NCBI GenBank assembly: GCA_029058705.1
Contig: JAIDXA010000280.1
Span: forward strand, 1-13,336
Reading direction: 5' to 3'
DNA: 13,336 nucleotides
DNA from: Paramuribaculum sp.
Lineage (GTDB): Bacteria; Bacteroidota; Bacteroidia; Bacteroidales; Muribaculaceae
Shown: in pieces, positions 6,636 through 13,336 of the stretch
Position numbering within the stretch: the first letter of the stretch is position 1
Layout: every line of letters begins with the position of its first letter
The notes under the pieces: generated by a model
Database searches by the model: none
Told to the model about the DNA's origin: nothing
Seen by the model: only the letters and a program-made list of their open reading frames with translations
Program-made: the position numbers and the translations under genes

Positions 6636-7472
6636 TTATTGTTCTGTTTCAGGAGGATTTCTGAAATCAAGGAGCTCGACCGTGAAAACCGTTGCCGCAT
6701 CAGGAGGAATGACTCCGATGACACCTCTCTTCCCATAGCCTATTTCAGAGGGAATCACAAGCCGGTATTTGCCTTTGCGCTTCATTTTCATTGCCCCCTC
6801 CCGGAATCCAGGAATCAGTTCCGGGACATTGAAAGTAGCTCCTTTATCGTCTTCGTTGAAGACTTTGCCGTCGACAAACGCTCCTGTATATTTAACCAGC
6901 AGCATGGCGTCAGGCCCGGGAGTCTCTTCTCCCTCGCCCTCTTCAAGAACTTCAAAAAGAAGTCCCGACGGCATCTTTTCAACACCCTTGCGTTCCGCTT
7001 CGGCGGCTAAAAAACGCTTGTCGGCTTCCAGACGCATGGTCTCCGCCGATATCACCGTCAGAAGCCTGTTCATATAGTCATCGGCCGTTTCAGTCGAGAA
7101 TCCGGAGCGCTTTCCTTCAGCTGCCCGAACGAGATAGTAGGCAAAACGTTCGCGGTTGATGTCAAAGTCACCCATTGTCTCGACCTGCTTGAGACGGCTG
7201 TCTATAAGCATTCCCTGCTTCAGGCCTTCGAGATAGGCATCGTTGCCCGCCATGAGGTTAAACGCGTCTTCAAGTCCGCGCAGAAATTCCTTTGTCCGTT
7301 CGGGATTTTCGCCTGCCACCTTTTTCTTGATATAGTCACCCCAGATCGTGCCAGTGGCCGCACAGACTGAATCAGCCTCCTGACGTGTAAGCTGCCTGGC
7401 ATTCGCCGGCAGCGCTCCCATCATAAGAACGCCGCCTGCGGCCATTAGTGAAAAGAGCAATGACTTCTTCAT
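6636..7472 (-). CDS. Secreted, divergent FKBP-type peptidyl-prolyl isomerase
   Basis: A 278-residue FKBP-family protein from an ATG at 7472. That start opens a clear signal peptide: MKKSLLFSLM, a hydrophobic core, then PANA|R with cleavage near residue 25. The reading frame stays open further upstream, but that part overlaps the preceding gene and is Arg-rich and unlike the family. Residues about 28-165 are a helical FKBP_N-like region and 167-270 the FKBP domain. This is the most divergent of the four copies. Tyr195 and Phe205 are kept, but the usual Asp after Phe is Asn206, the following Ser pair is Glu-Asp, and the Trp position is Phe223. It may be a weak isomerase or mainly a chaperone. 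The gene starts 11 bases after the cytosolic FKBP stop, so they are probably translationally linked. Confidence 0.9.
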   Translation of the reverse strand: MKKSLLFSLMAAGGVLMMGALPANARQLTRQEADSVCAATGTIWGDYIKKKVAGENPERTKEFLRGLEDAFNLMAGNDAYLEGLKQGMLIDSRLKQVETMGDFDINRERFAYYLVRAAEGKRSGFSTETADDYMNRLLTVISAETMRLEADKRFLAAEAERKGVEKMPSGLLFEVLEEGEGEETPGPDAMLLVKYTGAFVDGKVFNEDDKGATFNVPELIPGFREGAMKMKRKGKYRLVIPSEIGYGKRGVIGVIPPDAATVFTVELLDFRNPPETEQ

Positions 7473-7483
7473 CCTGCCTGGTG

Positions 7484-8107
7484 TCAGTCTTCTATCTTGA
7501 GGAGTTCGACATCGAAGATAAGGGTTGCGTTCGGGCCGATCACTCCGCCTGCCCCGTTGGGGCCGTAGGCAAGTTCCGAGGGGATGAACAGACGCCATTT
7601 TGCACCTACCTTCATCATCTGAAGGGCTTCAACCCAACCGGGAATAACCTGAGTGACCCCGAATGTGGCGGGTTCGCCACGCTCAACTGAAGAGTCAAAG
7701 ACTGTCCCATCGATGAGTTTGCCGGTATAGTGCACAGTCACCCTGTCGCCTTTTGAGGGTGATGCGCCTGCACCTTCTTCGATAATCTCATATTGAAGGC
7801 CGCTTTCAGTTTTCTTCACGCCTTCGCGTTCTGCATTCTTATCGAGAAACTCCTTACCGGCTTTAGCGTTGATTTCGCCTTTCTTGGCAGCTTCCGCCTG
7901 CTGGCGTTCCTCCATAGCGGTAAAGAATTTGCGGATTTCTTCTTTTGCTTCTTCGTATGACATCTTTGGCTCGGCGCCGTCGAAAACGGCGGCTACACCG
8001 TCAGCGAAGTCCTGTACGTCGATTTTTTCAATTCCGCTGCTGCGGAAATTGTTGCCCATGCTCAGACCAAGAGCATAGCTGATTTTGTCAAGTTCTTTAT
8101 TTTCCAT
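7484..8107 (-). CDS. Cytosolic FKBP-type peptidyl-prolyl isomerase (FklB-like)
   Basis: A 207-residue FKBP-family prolyl isomerase without a signal peptide, so it should fold proteins in the cytoplasm like E. coli FklB. Residues 1-95 are the charged helical FKBP_N dimerisation region beginning with KISYALGLSMG. Residues about 100-205 are the FKBP domain. It has the full classical pocket: Tyr127, Phe137-Asp138, Phe149, Val154-Ile155, Trp158, Tyr181 and Phe198. It is the only one of the four FKBPs here with the tryptophan. It is the first gene of a minus-strand run with FKBP genes at 7472 and 6599, behind a promoter near 8194-8223. As the most canonical copy it is probably closest to the ancestor of the set. 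Confidence 0.94.
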   Translation of the reverse strand: MENKELDKISYALGLSMGNNFRSSGIEKIDVQDFADGVAAVFDGAEPKMSYEEAKEEIRKFFTAMEERQQAEAAKKGEINAKAGKEFLDKNAEREGVKKTESGLQYEIIEEGAGASPSKGDRVTVHYTGKLIDGTVFDSSVERGEPATFGVTQVIPGWVEALQMMKVGAKWRLFIPSELAYGPNGAGGVIGPNATLIFDVELLKIED

Positions 8108-8193
8108 AATGTTTGTTGTTGTTTTCGGTTATGGAGACTGACGGAACATCATTGACTGTCAGCTTCCACTTATTATCTACAATAAGATATCTG

Positions 8194-8223
8194 CAAAGTT
8201 AGATTAATTCTCGGGGTCTGCCA
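8194..8223 (-). promoter_or_regulatory. Promoter for the FKBP gene cluster
   Basis: On the minus strand TAACTTTG (plus strand 8194-8201) matches TAnnTTTG fully, and the adjacent C matches the panB promoter too. A TGG at 8221-8223 lies 19 bases upstream in the -33 place and is only a partial match. Transcription would start near 8187, leaving about an 80-base leader before the FKBP ATG at 8107. Confidence 0.6.
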
Positions 8224-8278
8224 CACAAAAATATTAAAAAATCATTAATTCCCCTCAAATCAGCCAAAACAGCATCTT

Positions 8279-9613
8279 TCAAACCTTGACGGATGTTGCC
8301 CGCAGGAAATAGTGGAGAAAAAGGATTCCGGCAAGAAAAAGCGACACCGAAAACGAAAGGACTATCCCATAGAGCCCCATGCCGCAGCCGATGCCGAGAA
8401 GATATGTTGCCGGAACTCCGACAACCCCATAGGAAAAGAGTGAGATCCACATCATCGGCATCACACGTGAGGTTCCTCTAAGCGCATTGGCAAAAGTTAT
8501 CTGTGTGGCATCGCCAAGCTGATAAAGCACCAGGGGAACAATGACTGAAAGGCTCAGCGCAATGACAGCCCCGTCTGACGTGAACAATTGCAGGATCGGG
8601 CGGGCACAGAACAGGAAAACCAGCGACGAACATGCGGCAAGTACAAGAATGATGCGGTAGCCGGCATAGGCCGTGCGGCGCATAAGCCGACGGTCGGCGT
8701 TGCCTGCCGCGTTCGACACCATGATGGATGTGGCGGCCCCCATGCTGTAATAGACACAGAATCCAAGCGTTCCGAGAATGACCGTAACCTGATATGACGC
8801 CAGTTCAAGAGCGCCGAGCCATCCCACAAAAACTGCGGCAACAGTAAACGACCCCGACTCGAATCCCATCTGCAACGCAACCGGCCATGACGTCTGATTG
8901 ATACGTTTGACATCTGCCAATGTAATCCGGCCGCTGATGAGCCCACGGCGGCAGCCGGCATAGTTTTTACGCAGCATGAACACACCTATGATCGACAATG
9001 CGCAGAATGACCGCGCCACCAGAGTCGACAGTCCGGCTCCGGTCAGCCCCATTTCAGGAAATCCCGAATGGCCATATATCAGCAGATAATTCCCTATGAT
9101 ATTGAGGATGTTTGATATCAGTATTATCCACATCGGCATCTTCGTCCGGTTAATGGCGTAGAACCATTGGGCAAAACTGTTGAAAAGGGCAAGGGGCATC
9201 AGTCCGCCGAGATAGATAAGGAAATACGGACGCATCAGCGGCAGCAGTTCTTCCGGCTGGCCAAGACGCGACAGATTGAAATAGAATCCGAGCATCACGC
9301 CTGACACAAGCAGCCCGAAAAGGATATTGACAAAAAGAGCCGAACGCATCATCACTCCCGTTTCGTCTGTCTTGCCCTTTCCGAACAATGCGCCGGCAAG
9401 CGGAGTGATTCCATATGAAAAGCCGAGCATCGTAAAGATCGCCACGTTGAACAGATTGTTTACAAACGAAGCCGAAGCCAGCTCCGGAGTGCTGTGATGG
9501 CCGATCATCGCAGTATCGGCAAACCCTACCACAATCGTCCCGAGCTGCCCGATCAGAATCGGAAACCCGAGACGAAGTATTTTATAATCAAGCGCCAGAC
9601 GCCGTGTCTCCAT
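8279..9613 (-). CDS. MATE-family multidrug/sodium efflux transporter
   Basis: A 444-residue integral membrane protein with about twelve hydrophobic segments arranged as two related halves, the normal size and shape of NorM-like MATE exporters. These expel cationic drugs or metabolites using sodium or proton gradients. Family features are the N-terminal FPILIGQLGTIVVGFADTAM with the TM1 proline, the LASASF segment that follows, NSFAQWFYAINRTKMPMW in the first half, and ITFANALRGTSRVMPMMW in the second, the duplicated position. I chose the ATG at 9613 because it begins the hydrophobic family region; the open frame further upstream lies over panB. It starts two bases after the panB stop, so translation is probably coupled. 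A substrate cannot be read from sequence; a metabolite linked to pantothenate is only a guess. Confidence 0.93.
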   Translation of the reverse strand: METRRLALDYKILRLGFPILIGQLGTIVVGFADTAMIGHHSTPELASASFVNNLFNVAIFTMLGFSYGITPLAGALFGKGKTDETGVMMRSALFVNILFGLLVSGVMLGFYFNLSRLGQPEELLPLMRPYFLIYLGGLMPLALFNSFAQWFYAINRTKMPMWIILISNILNIIGNYLLIYGHSGFPEMGLTGAGLSTLVARSFCALSIIGVFMLRKNYAGCRRGLISGRITLADVKRINQTSWPVALQMGFESGSFTVAAVFVGWLGALELASYQVTVILGTLGFCVYYSMGAATSIMVSNAAGNADRRLMRRTAYAGYRIILVLAACSSLVFLFCARPILQLFTSDGAVIALSLSVIVPLVLYQLGDATQITFANALRGTSRVMPMMWISLFSYGVVGVPATYLLGIGCGMGLYGIVLSFSVSLFLAGILFLHYFLRATSVKV

Positions 9614-9615
9614 AG

Positions 9616-10437
9616 TCAATAGCACTCGCCGTCTGACGGGAAAGTGACATTTTTGACTTCGCTGACATATGATCCGACCGAAGCGGTTATCGCCTGTCCG
9701 ATCTGTCCGAAATGGCGCATGAACTTTGGCTTGAAGCCTTCGTTCATCCCAAGCATGTCCTGAACTACAAGAATCTGTCCGTCTGTACCGGATCCAGCCC
9801 CGATGCCAATCGTCGGGATCGAAAGACGCGCCGTCACCTCTTTTGCAAGCGCTGCGGGAATTTTTTCGAGAACAAGCGCAAAACATCCTAAATTCTGAAG
9901 CAGTTCAGCATTTTCGATGAGACGGCGGGCCTCTTCGTCGCCTTTGGCCCTGACGCCGTAACCTCCGAACTGATTGACTGACTGCGGCGTAAGCCCGAGA
10001 TGAGCGCAGACAGGAATGCCGGCAGCAAGAATCCGCTCGACCGATTCGCGGATTTCGGACCCGCCTTCGAGCTTGACAGCCGATGCTCCAGTCTCTTTCA
10101 TTATTCTGACGGCCGACTCAAGAGCCTTTTCGGGACATCCCTGATAATATCCGAAAGGAAGATCAACAACCACCAATGCTCGCTCTACGCCGCGAACGAC
10201 TCCCCGCGCGAATGTTATCATATCATCAAGGGTGATCGGCAAGGTAGTCCCGTAGCCCATCATGACATTGGCGGCGGAATCGCCGACCAGAATGAAATCG
10301 ACACCGGCGGCATCAACCAGACGAGCCATTGTAAAGTCATATGCTGTCAGGCAGGCAATTTTTTCTCCGGCCGCCTTCATTTCGCGGATCCGCGTCGTTG
10401 TAACTTTACGGCGCGATTGTTCAGTGTAAGTCGACAT
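9616..10437 (-). CDS. panB: 3-methyl-2-oxobutanoate hydroxymethyltransferase (ketopantoate hydroxymethyltransferase)
   Basis: A 273-residue PanB, the normal size. It transfers a hydroxymethyl group from 5,10-methylenetetrahydrofolate to 2-oxoisovalerate to make ketopantoate, the first step towards pantothenate and coenzyme A, in the cytosol. Visible signatures are ACLTAYDFTMARLVDAAG (28-45), the metal ligands Asp53 in VGDS and Asp92 in VVDLPFG, Glu124 in KLEGG, HLGLTPQSVNQFGGY (146-160), the catalytic Glu191 in LVLEKIP, and GIGAGSGTDGQILV (211-224). I chose the ATG at 10437; an upstream TTG at 10473 would add 12 residues not typical of the family. No panC, panD or panE is adjacent; instead a MATE transporter follows directly. 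Confidence 0.96.
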   Translation of the reverse strand: MSTYTEQSRRKVTTTRIREMKAAGEKIACLTAYDFTMARLVDAAGVDFILVGDSAANVMMGYGTTLPITLDDMITFARGVVRGVERALVVVDLPFGYYQGCPEKALESAVRIMKETGASAVKLEGGSEIRESVERILAAGIPVCAHLGLTPQSVNQFGGYGVRAKGDEEARRLIENAELLQNLGCFALVLEKIPAALAKEVTARLSIPTIGIGAGSGTDGQILVVQDMLGMNEGFKPKFMRHFGQIGQAITASVGSYVSEVKNVTFPSDGECY

Positions 10438-10508
10438 ACTTGTTTTTCTGTAATTCAACAATTTTATTTTCAATCACGGCAACGGCTACAGATCCGTCAG
10501 CCGACGTG

Positions 10509-10541
10509 CAAAGTTACATCAAAATCCTGAGATACCCTAAA
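10509..10541 (-). promoter_or_regulatory. Promoter for panB
   Basis: On the minus strand TAACTTTG (plus strand 10509-10516) matches TAnnTTTG fully. A T-rich CTTTAG around 10538-10542 lies about 21 bases upstream as a weak -33 element. Transcription would start near 10502, about 65 bases before the panB ATG. Together with the next entry it makes a compact divergent promoter region. Confidence 0.6.
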
Positions 10542-10631
10542 GCTCATGACCGGCAGCCCTGAAAGTTCCTGTCCGCGAAGCCCTTTTTGACATAATTTTC
10601 ATGCAGCCGATGAAAAAGGAGTTGCTTTGGC

Positions 10632-10662
10632 TTGTTTTTTTGAAAGGATTCTCGTAATTTAG
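10632..10662 (+). promoter_or_regulatory. Promoter for manC and the exonuclease-like gene
   Basis: TTG at 10632-10634 is followed after 20 bases by TAATTTAG at 10655-10662, which matches TAnnTTTG except one base. The following C is shared with the three other promoters in the window. Transcription would begin near 10669, leaving about 68 untranslated bases before the manC ATG at 10737. Confidence 0.65.
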
Positions 10663-10736
10663 CAACACTGAAAAACCTGATGCACTCTCCCGGACAAGCA
10701 GTTTTTCGCCAACCCTTCAATCCATCTGAAAAAAAC

Positions 10737-11819
10737 ATGATAGATCCCCATAGATATTGCGTTATAATGTGCGGAGGCATCGGCAGCCGTTTCTGGCCCT
10801 ACAGCCGCGCCAACATGCCGAAACAGTTCATCGACCTTTTCGGAACAGGACGTTCGCTCCTGCAGATGACCTACGACCGTATCCTTCCGCTTGTCAGGCC
10901 AGAAAACATCATCATTGTGACAAACCGCCTGTATGTGGATCTTGTCTGCGAGCAACTGCCGGAAATCGACCGTTCCCGAATCCTTCTCGAACCAGACCGA
11001 CGAAACACGGCCCCCTGCATCGCATGGGCGGCATATCACATCGGGGCCATTGACCCAGAAGCATCAATGATAGTGACCCCGAGCGATCATCTGATCACTC
11101 GCGAATCTATTTTTGAACACTGCGTAGCACGCGGTTTCGACTTTGTCGAACACCACGACGCCCTGCTGACTCTGGGAATCAACCCGACCCGTCCCGAAAC
11201 CGGCTACGGCTACATTCAGATAGGCCGCGAGATAGAGCCGGGACTACTGAAAGTCAAAACATTCACAGAGAAACCGAACAAAGACCTCGCCCAGGTTTTC
11301 ATTGACACAGGCGAGTTTTTCTGGAACGCAGGCATATTCCTGTGGACGGTCAGATCGATCAAAAACGCGCTCCACCATTGCGCACCCGATCTTGCAGCGG
11401 TCTTCGACGCCGGGACCGGCAAATTCGCCACTCCGGAAGAGACAGAATTCATCGAGCAGAATTTTTCAGGATGTCCGTCTATCTCGGTCGACTTCGCAGT
11501 TATGGAAAAGGCCGACAACGTCTATGTCGAATGTGTCAACTTCGGATGGAGCGACCTCGGGACATGGGGCTCGCTCTACGACAACTCGCGCCGCGACGAA
11601 AACGGCAATGTGACGGTCACGGACAACGTCATGACCTACAACGCGACCGGCAACATCTTCATGGCCCCCGACAACAAGCTCGTCGTCGCGAGCGGAATCC
11701 ACGACTATATTGTCGCCGACGCGGGTGATGTCCTTCTCATCTGTCCGAAAAGCGACGAACAGCAGATCAAAGTAATGTTGACCGACGTGCGCATACGCCA
11801 CGACAACAAGTATCTCTGA
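10737..11819 (+). CDS. manC: Mannose-1-phosphate guanylyltransferase
   Basis: A 360-residue nucleotidyltransferase that makes GDP-mannose from mannose 1-phosphate and GTP, feeding GDP-mannose, GDP-fucose and surface glycans. The N-terminal signature GGIGSRFWPYSRANMPKQF (13-31) is the family pyrophosphorylase loop with the catalytic Arg and Lys. Further motifs are NTAPCIAWAAYHIG, TPSDHLI, ETGYGYIQIG, FTEKPN, FFWNAGIFLW and FGWSDLGTWGSLYD, all in the usual order. It is the short form, with no fused phosphomannose isomerase domain as in the enterobacterial or Pseudomonas two-domain enzymes; that is common in Bacteroidetes. I chose the ATG at 10737 because it precedes the conserved VIMCGGIGSR; an upstream in-frame ATG at 10680 would add 19 unconserved residues. 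The exonuclease-like gene starts nine bases after its stop. Confidence 0.95.
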   Translation: MIDPHRYCVIMCGGIGSRFWPYSRANMPKQFIDLFGTGRSLLQMTYDRILPLVRPENIIIVTNRLYVDLVCEQLPEIDRSRILLEPDRRNTAPCIAWAAYHIGAIDPEASMIVTPSDHLITRESIFEHCVARGFDFVEHHDALLTLGINPTRPETGYGYIQIGREIEPGLLKVKTFTEKPNKDLAQVFIDTGEFFWNAGIFLWTVRSIKNALHHCAPDLAAVFDAGTGKFATPEETEFIEQNFSGCPSISVDFAVMEKADNVYVECVNFGWSDLGTWGSLYDNSRRDENGNVTVTDNVMTYNATGNIFMAPDNKLVVASGIHDYIVADAGDVLLICPKSDEQQIKVMLTDVRIRHDNKYL

Positions 11820-11828
11820 CCATCAGGA

Positions 11829-12743
11829 ATGCACAATACTCAGAAATACATATGTCTGGATGCGGAGTTCGTTGAAGGCGACGAGCTGATCGAGCTGTCA
11901 ATCTATGGATTGGACCGCAAAGAAATATACCATCAGCGCTTTAAGCCTATCCGTTATTCCGAATGGGACTCCTCGATCCACCACATCACACCCGACATGG
12001 TTGCAGGCGCTCCGGCTTTTTCGGAATGCCTTGCCGACATCCAGCAAATCATTGACCGGGCAGACGCTCTGATCGGATTTGCAATAGAAAACGACATTTT
12101 CCATCTCGAACGCCAGGGCGTCATCCAACTGCAGCAAAAAAAAATTCTCGAACTTCGCGACTGGTTCTGGATTAACCATGGAAAAGAAAACGGACTCGAT
12201 CTTTTCCAAGGCATAAGCCTCGAAAAGGTCACCGACCTGCTTGATGTCAGCTTCGGCATCGAGGGAATGCACAGCGCAAGCGGCGACACTCTCGCCACCC
12301 TCGACTGCTTTTTGAAGCTGTTCGGAATTTTCTGCAGGCGCAACAGCCTCAGTACGGATGATGTCGAAAATGCGATACGTCTTTTCGAAAACGAGTTTGC
12401 GCAAGAGAAAGAAGCTTACGACCGCGCACACGCCGAAGGCTATGCCATGTTGCTGCGCATAGGCGACAATGGCTACACCCTCAGAGTGCGCCGCGAAGAA
12501 CCCCAGCCGTCACCGCGCCTGGCCGCCATGATCCGGGTTGCCGACCGCAAACGTGCATCAGTCGAACTCCAAAACATGATGGCGCGCCGGCCGATGCTCG
12601 GAAAGGGGGTATACCGGCTCAACAACAAAGACATTGAACGCTTCAAAGCCTACACAAACGGCTTCGACTCAGAAGAACACGCCCTATTCAAGAAACTCGA
12701 GAAATTATCGTCGCGGTTTCCCGTATCGTCGCTCAAACGCTGA
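11829..12743 (+). CDS. DEDDh-type 3'-5' exonuclease-like protein with an extra C-terminal part
   Basis: A 304-residue cytosolic protein. Its first 165 residues resemble the RNase T/DnaQ exonuclease fold. The acidic residues appear in order: Asp11 and Glu13 in LDAEF, HHITPDMV (51-58, a typical ExoII-region neighbour), Asp89 in FAIENDIFHLE, and His148 with Asp153 in MHSASGDTLAT. All four metal ligands plus the catalytic His are therefore present, so 3'-5' trimming of DNA or RNA ends is likely. The last 135 residues (about 170-304) contain a Glu/Lys-rich helical stretch and a short basic region that I cannot place; they may bind nucleic acid or a partner. It sits nine bases after manC and probably shares its transcript, although the two functions seem unrelated. 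Confidence 0.82.
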   Translation: MHNTQKYICLDAEFVEGDELIELSIYGLDRKEIYHQRFKPIRYSEWDSSIHHITPDMVAGAPAFSECLADIQQIIDRADALIGFAIENDIFHLERQGVIQLQQKKILELRDWFWINHGKENGLDLFQGISLEKVTDLLDVSFGIEGMHSASGDTLATLDCFLKLFGIFCRRNSLSTDDVENAIRLFENEFAQEKEAYDRAHAEGYAMLLRIGDNGYTLRVRREEPQPSPRLAAMIRVADRKRASVELQNMMARRPMLGKGVYRLNNKDIERFKAYTNGFDSEEHALFKKLEKLSSRFPVSSLKR

Positions 12744-12759
12744 CGGTCAGCGCTTGAGC
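12731..12759 (+). terminator. Hairpin across the stop codon of the exonuclease-like gene
   Basis: GCTCAAACGCTGAC (12731-12744) and GTCAGCGCTTGAGC (12746-12759) are inverted repeats with one mismatch, and the TGA stop at 12741-12743 lies inside the left arm. No T-tract follows, so it is not a classical intrinsic terminator. It may protect the 3' end of the transcript or assist factor-dependent ending. Confidence 0.45.
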
Positions 12760-12923
12760 CATGTCCGACATATCTGACACATTTGCCTGCTCTTTCTACA
12801 AGCAAGTGAAAAAATACGACATAATGCATTTTTTTCGTTGTTGCTGTCACCTTTCATATCCGAAATGTGTCTTACATACGAGACGCCTCACAACAACATC
12901 AAACATCTGAAAAACTCAAAGAC

Positions 12924-13325
12924 ATGACAGCAACATTAGTTCCCATCTTCGTCGGCGTAGTGCTCCCAATAGCAATTGTGGCAATTACGGCCGCATCGAA
13001 AATCAACAACGACAACAAACGCTCGAAAGTTCTCATTAAAGCAATCGAATCCAATTGCGGCATCGATGCCGACAAATTGGCCGAGACCCTTCAGAAACCC
13101 AAGAAAACCGCTCGCGAGATTCTCAACCTTCGTCTGCTCCGCGGATGCATCTTCTCCTTCATTGGCCTTGCGCTCTGCATAGTAGGCATCGTGTCACTCT
13201 GTATGGGCATCGAATTCTCGGCCGACCCCGTCACAGTTCCTCTGGTATTCGGCGGAGCGTCGCTCGCAATTGGTTTGAGCTATCTCGTGGTTTACTTCGT
13301 GACTCGCAAACAAATCAAAGACTAA
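12924..13325 (+). CDS. Small three-helix membrane protein, DUF6249-like
   Basis: A 133-residue membrane protein from an ATG at 12924; I prefer it to the upstream GTG at 12867 because the hydrophobic helix begins directly after it. Three hydrophobic segments are visible: about 5-23, 74-96 and 103-126. Between the first two lies a charged cytosolic-type loop, KINNDNKRSKVLIKAIE followed by NCGIDADKLAETLQKP and a basic LRLLRG. This layout resembles small Bacteroidales inner-membrane proteins labelled DUF6249, which often stand next to an extracytoplasmic-function sigma factor. Any such gene would lie beyond the window edge, 11 bases after the stop. No enzymatic motif is seen and the function is unknown. 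The 180 bases upstream hold no clear promoter. Confidence 0.7.
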   Translation: MTATLVPIFVGVVLPIAIVAITAASKINNDNKRSKVLIKAIESNCGIDADKLAETLQKPKKTAREILNLRLLRGCIFSFIGLALCIVGIVSLCMGIEFSADPVTVPLVFGGASLAIGLSYLVVYFVTRKQIKD

Positions 13326-13336
13326 CTGCACAAGGA

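Larger units (their letters stand above)
10438..10736. other. Divergent intergenic region between panB and manC
   Basis: This 299-base gap holds the panB promoter on the minus strand and the manC promoter on the plus strand, about 90 bases apart, with T-rich stretches around 10632-10641. Short open frames across it do not look like genes: they lack family character and overlap the promoters. I see no RNA gene or strong operator in it. Confidence 0.6.

Noticed and set aside
7473..7598. Longer start for the divergent FKBP
   Set aside because: The extension is Arg-rich, lies over the end of the cytosolic FKBP gene and precedes an evident signal peptide at 7472.
8215..8278. AT-rich terminator after the MATE gene
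   Set aside because: Only a weak ATTAA/TTAAT stem with U-rich sequence is present; too poor to list as a feature.
9614..9886. Longer start for the MATE transporter
   Set aside because: It overlaps the panB coding region in another frame and lacks membrane-protein character.
10544..11039. Minus-strand open frames opposite the manC start
   Set aside because: They overlap manC or its promoter, lack recognisable domains and appear to be frame shadows.
12761..12910. A 49-codon open frame before the membrane-protein gene
   Set aside because: Its composition (several Cys and His, no start signal) looks random and it resembles nothing known.
1..13336. Defence system, prophage, insertion sequence, polysaccharide-utilisation locus or CRISPR array
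   Set aside because: No transposase, integrase, SusC/SusD pair, repeat array or known defence domain is present. The sirtuin is a stand-alone CobB type, not a SIR2 defence fusion, and the exonuclease has housekeeping neighbours.

Overview
The window looks like chromosomal DNA from a gut-type Bacteroidales bacterium, most likely Muribaculaceae-like. This rests on moderate GC, almost no Shine-Dalgarno sequences, several promoters of the Bacteroidetes form TTG-N20-TAnnTTTG, a short single-SIS-domain arabinose-5-phosphate isomerase, clustered envelope FKBPs and a stand-alone ManC. I see no mobile element, CRISPR array, tRNA or rRNA. The genus is inference.

Left part (plus strand, 1-3452). A CapA-like lipoprotein is followed, behind a textbook promoter at 1182-1212, by a probable operon. 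It encodes a KpsF/KdsD-like sugar-phosphate isomerase, an unrecognised helical-repeat (TPR-like) cytoplasmic protein, and lumazine synthase RibH of the riboflavin pathway. A strong hairpin at 3479-3518 separates it from the convergent minus-strand block.

Centre (minus strand, 8107 down to 3542). This is a protein-folding block. In transcription order it holds a cytosolic FKBP, a secreted FKBP, a lipoprotein FKBP, a structured 125-bp intergenic region, a cysteine-free sirtuin, a fourth (secreted) FKBP and a secreted thioredoxin. The four FKBPs have different predicted locations, and their active sites differ. Only the cytosolic one keeps the tryptophan at the floor of the proline pocket, and one exported copy has also lost the conserved Asp.

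Right part (8279-13336). On the minus strand, panB (pantothenate/CoA synthesis) is followed two bases later by a MATE efflux transporter. Diverging from panB is manC (GDP-mannose synthesis), followed nine bases later by a DEDDh-type exonuclease-like protein with an unexplained C-terminal part. The window ends with a small three-helix membrane protein of DUF6249-like character.

I did not find a clearly novel system. The most interesting points are the paralogous FKBP set with graded active sites around a sirtuin without zinc ligands, the palindrome and hairpin upstream of that sirtuin, and the unexplained TPR-like and exonuclease-associated parts.
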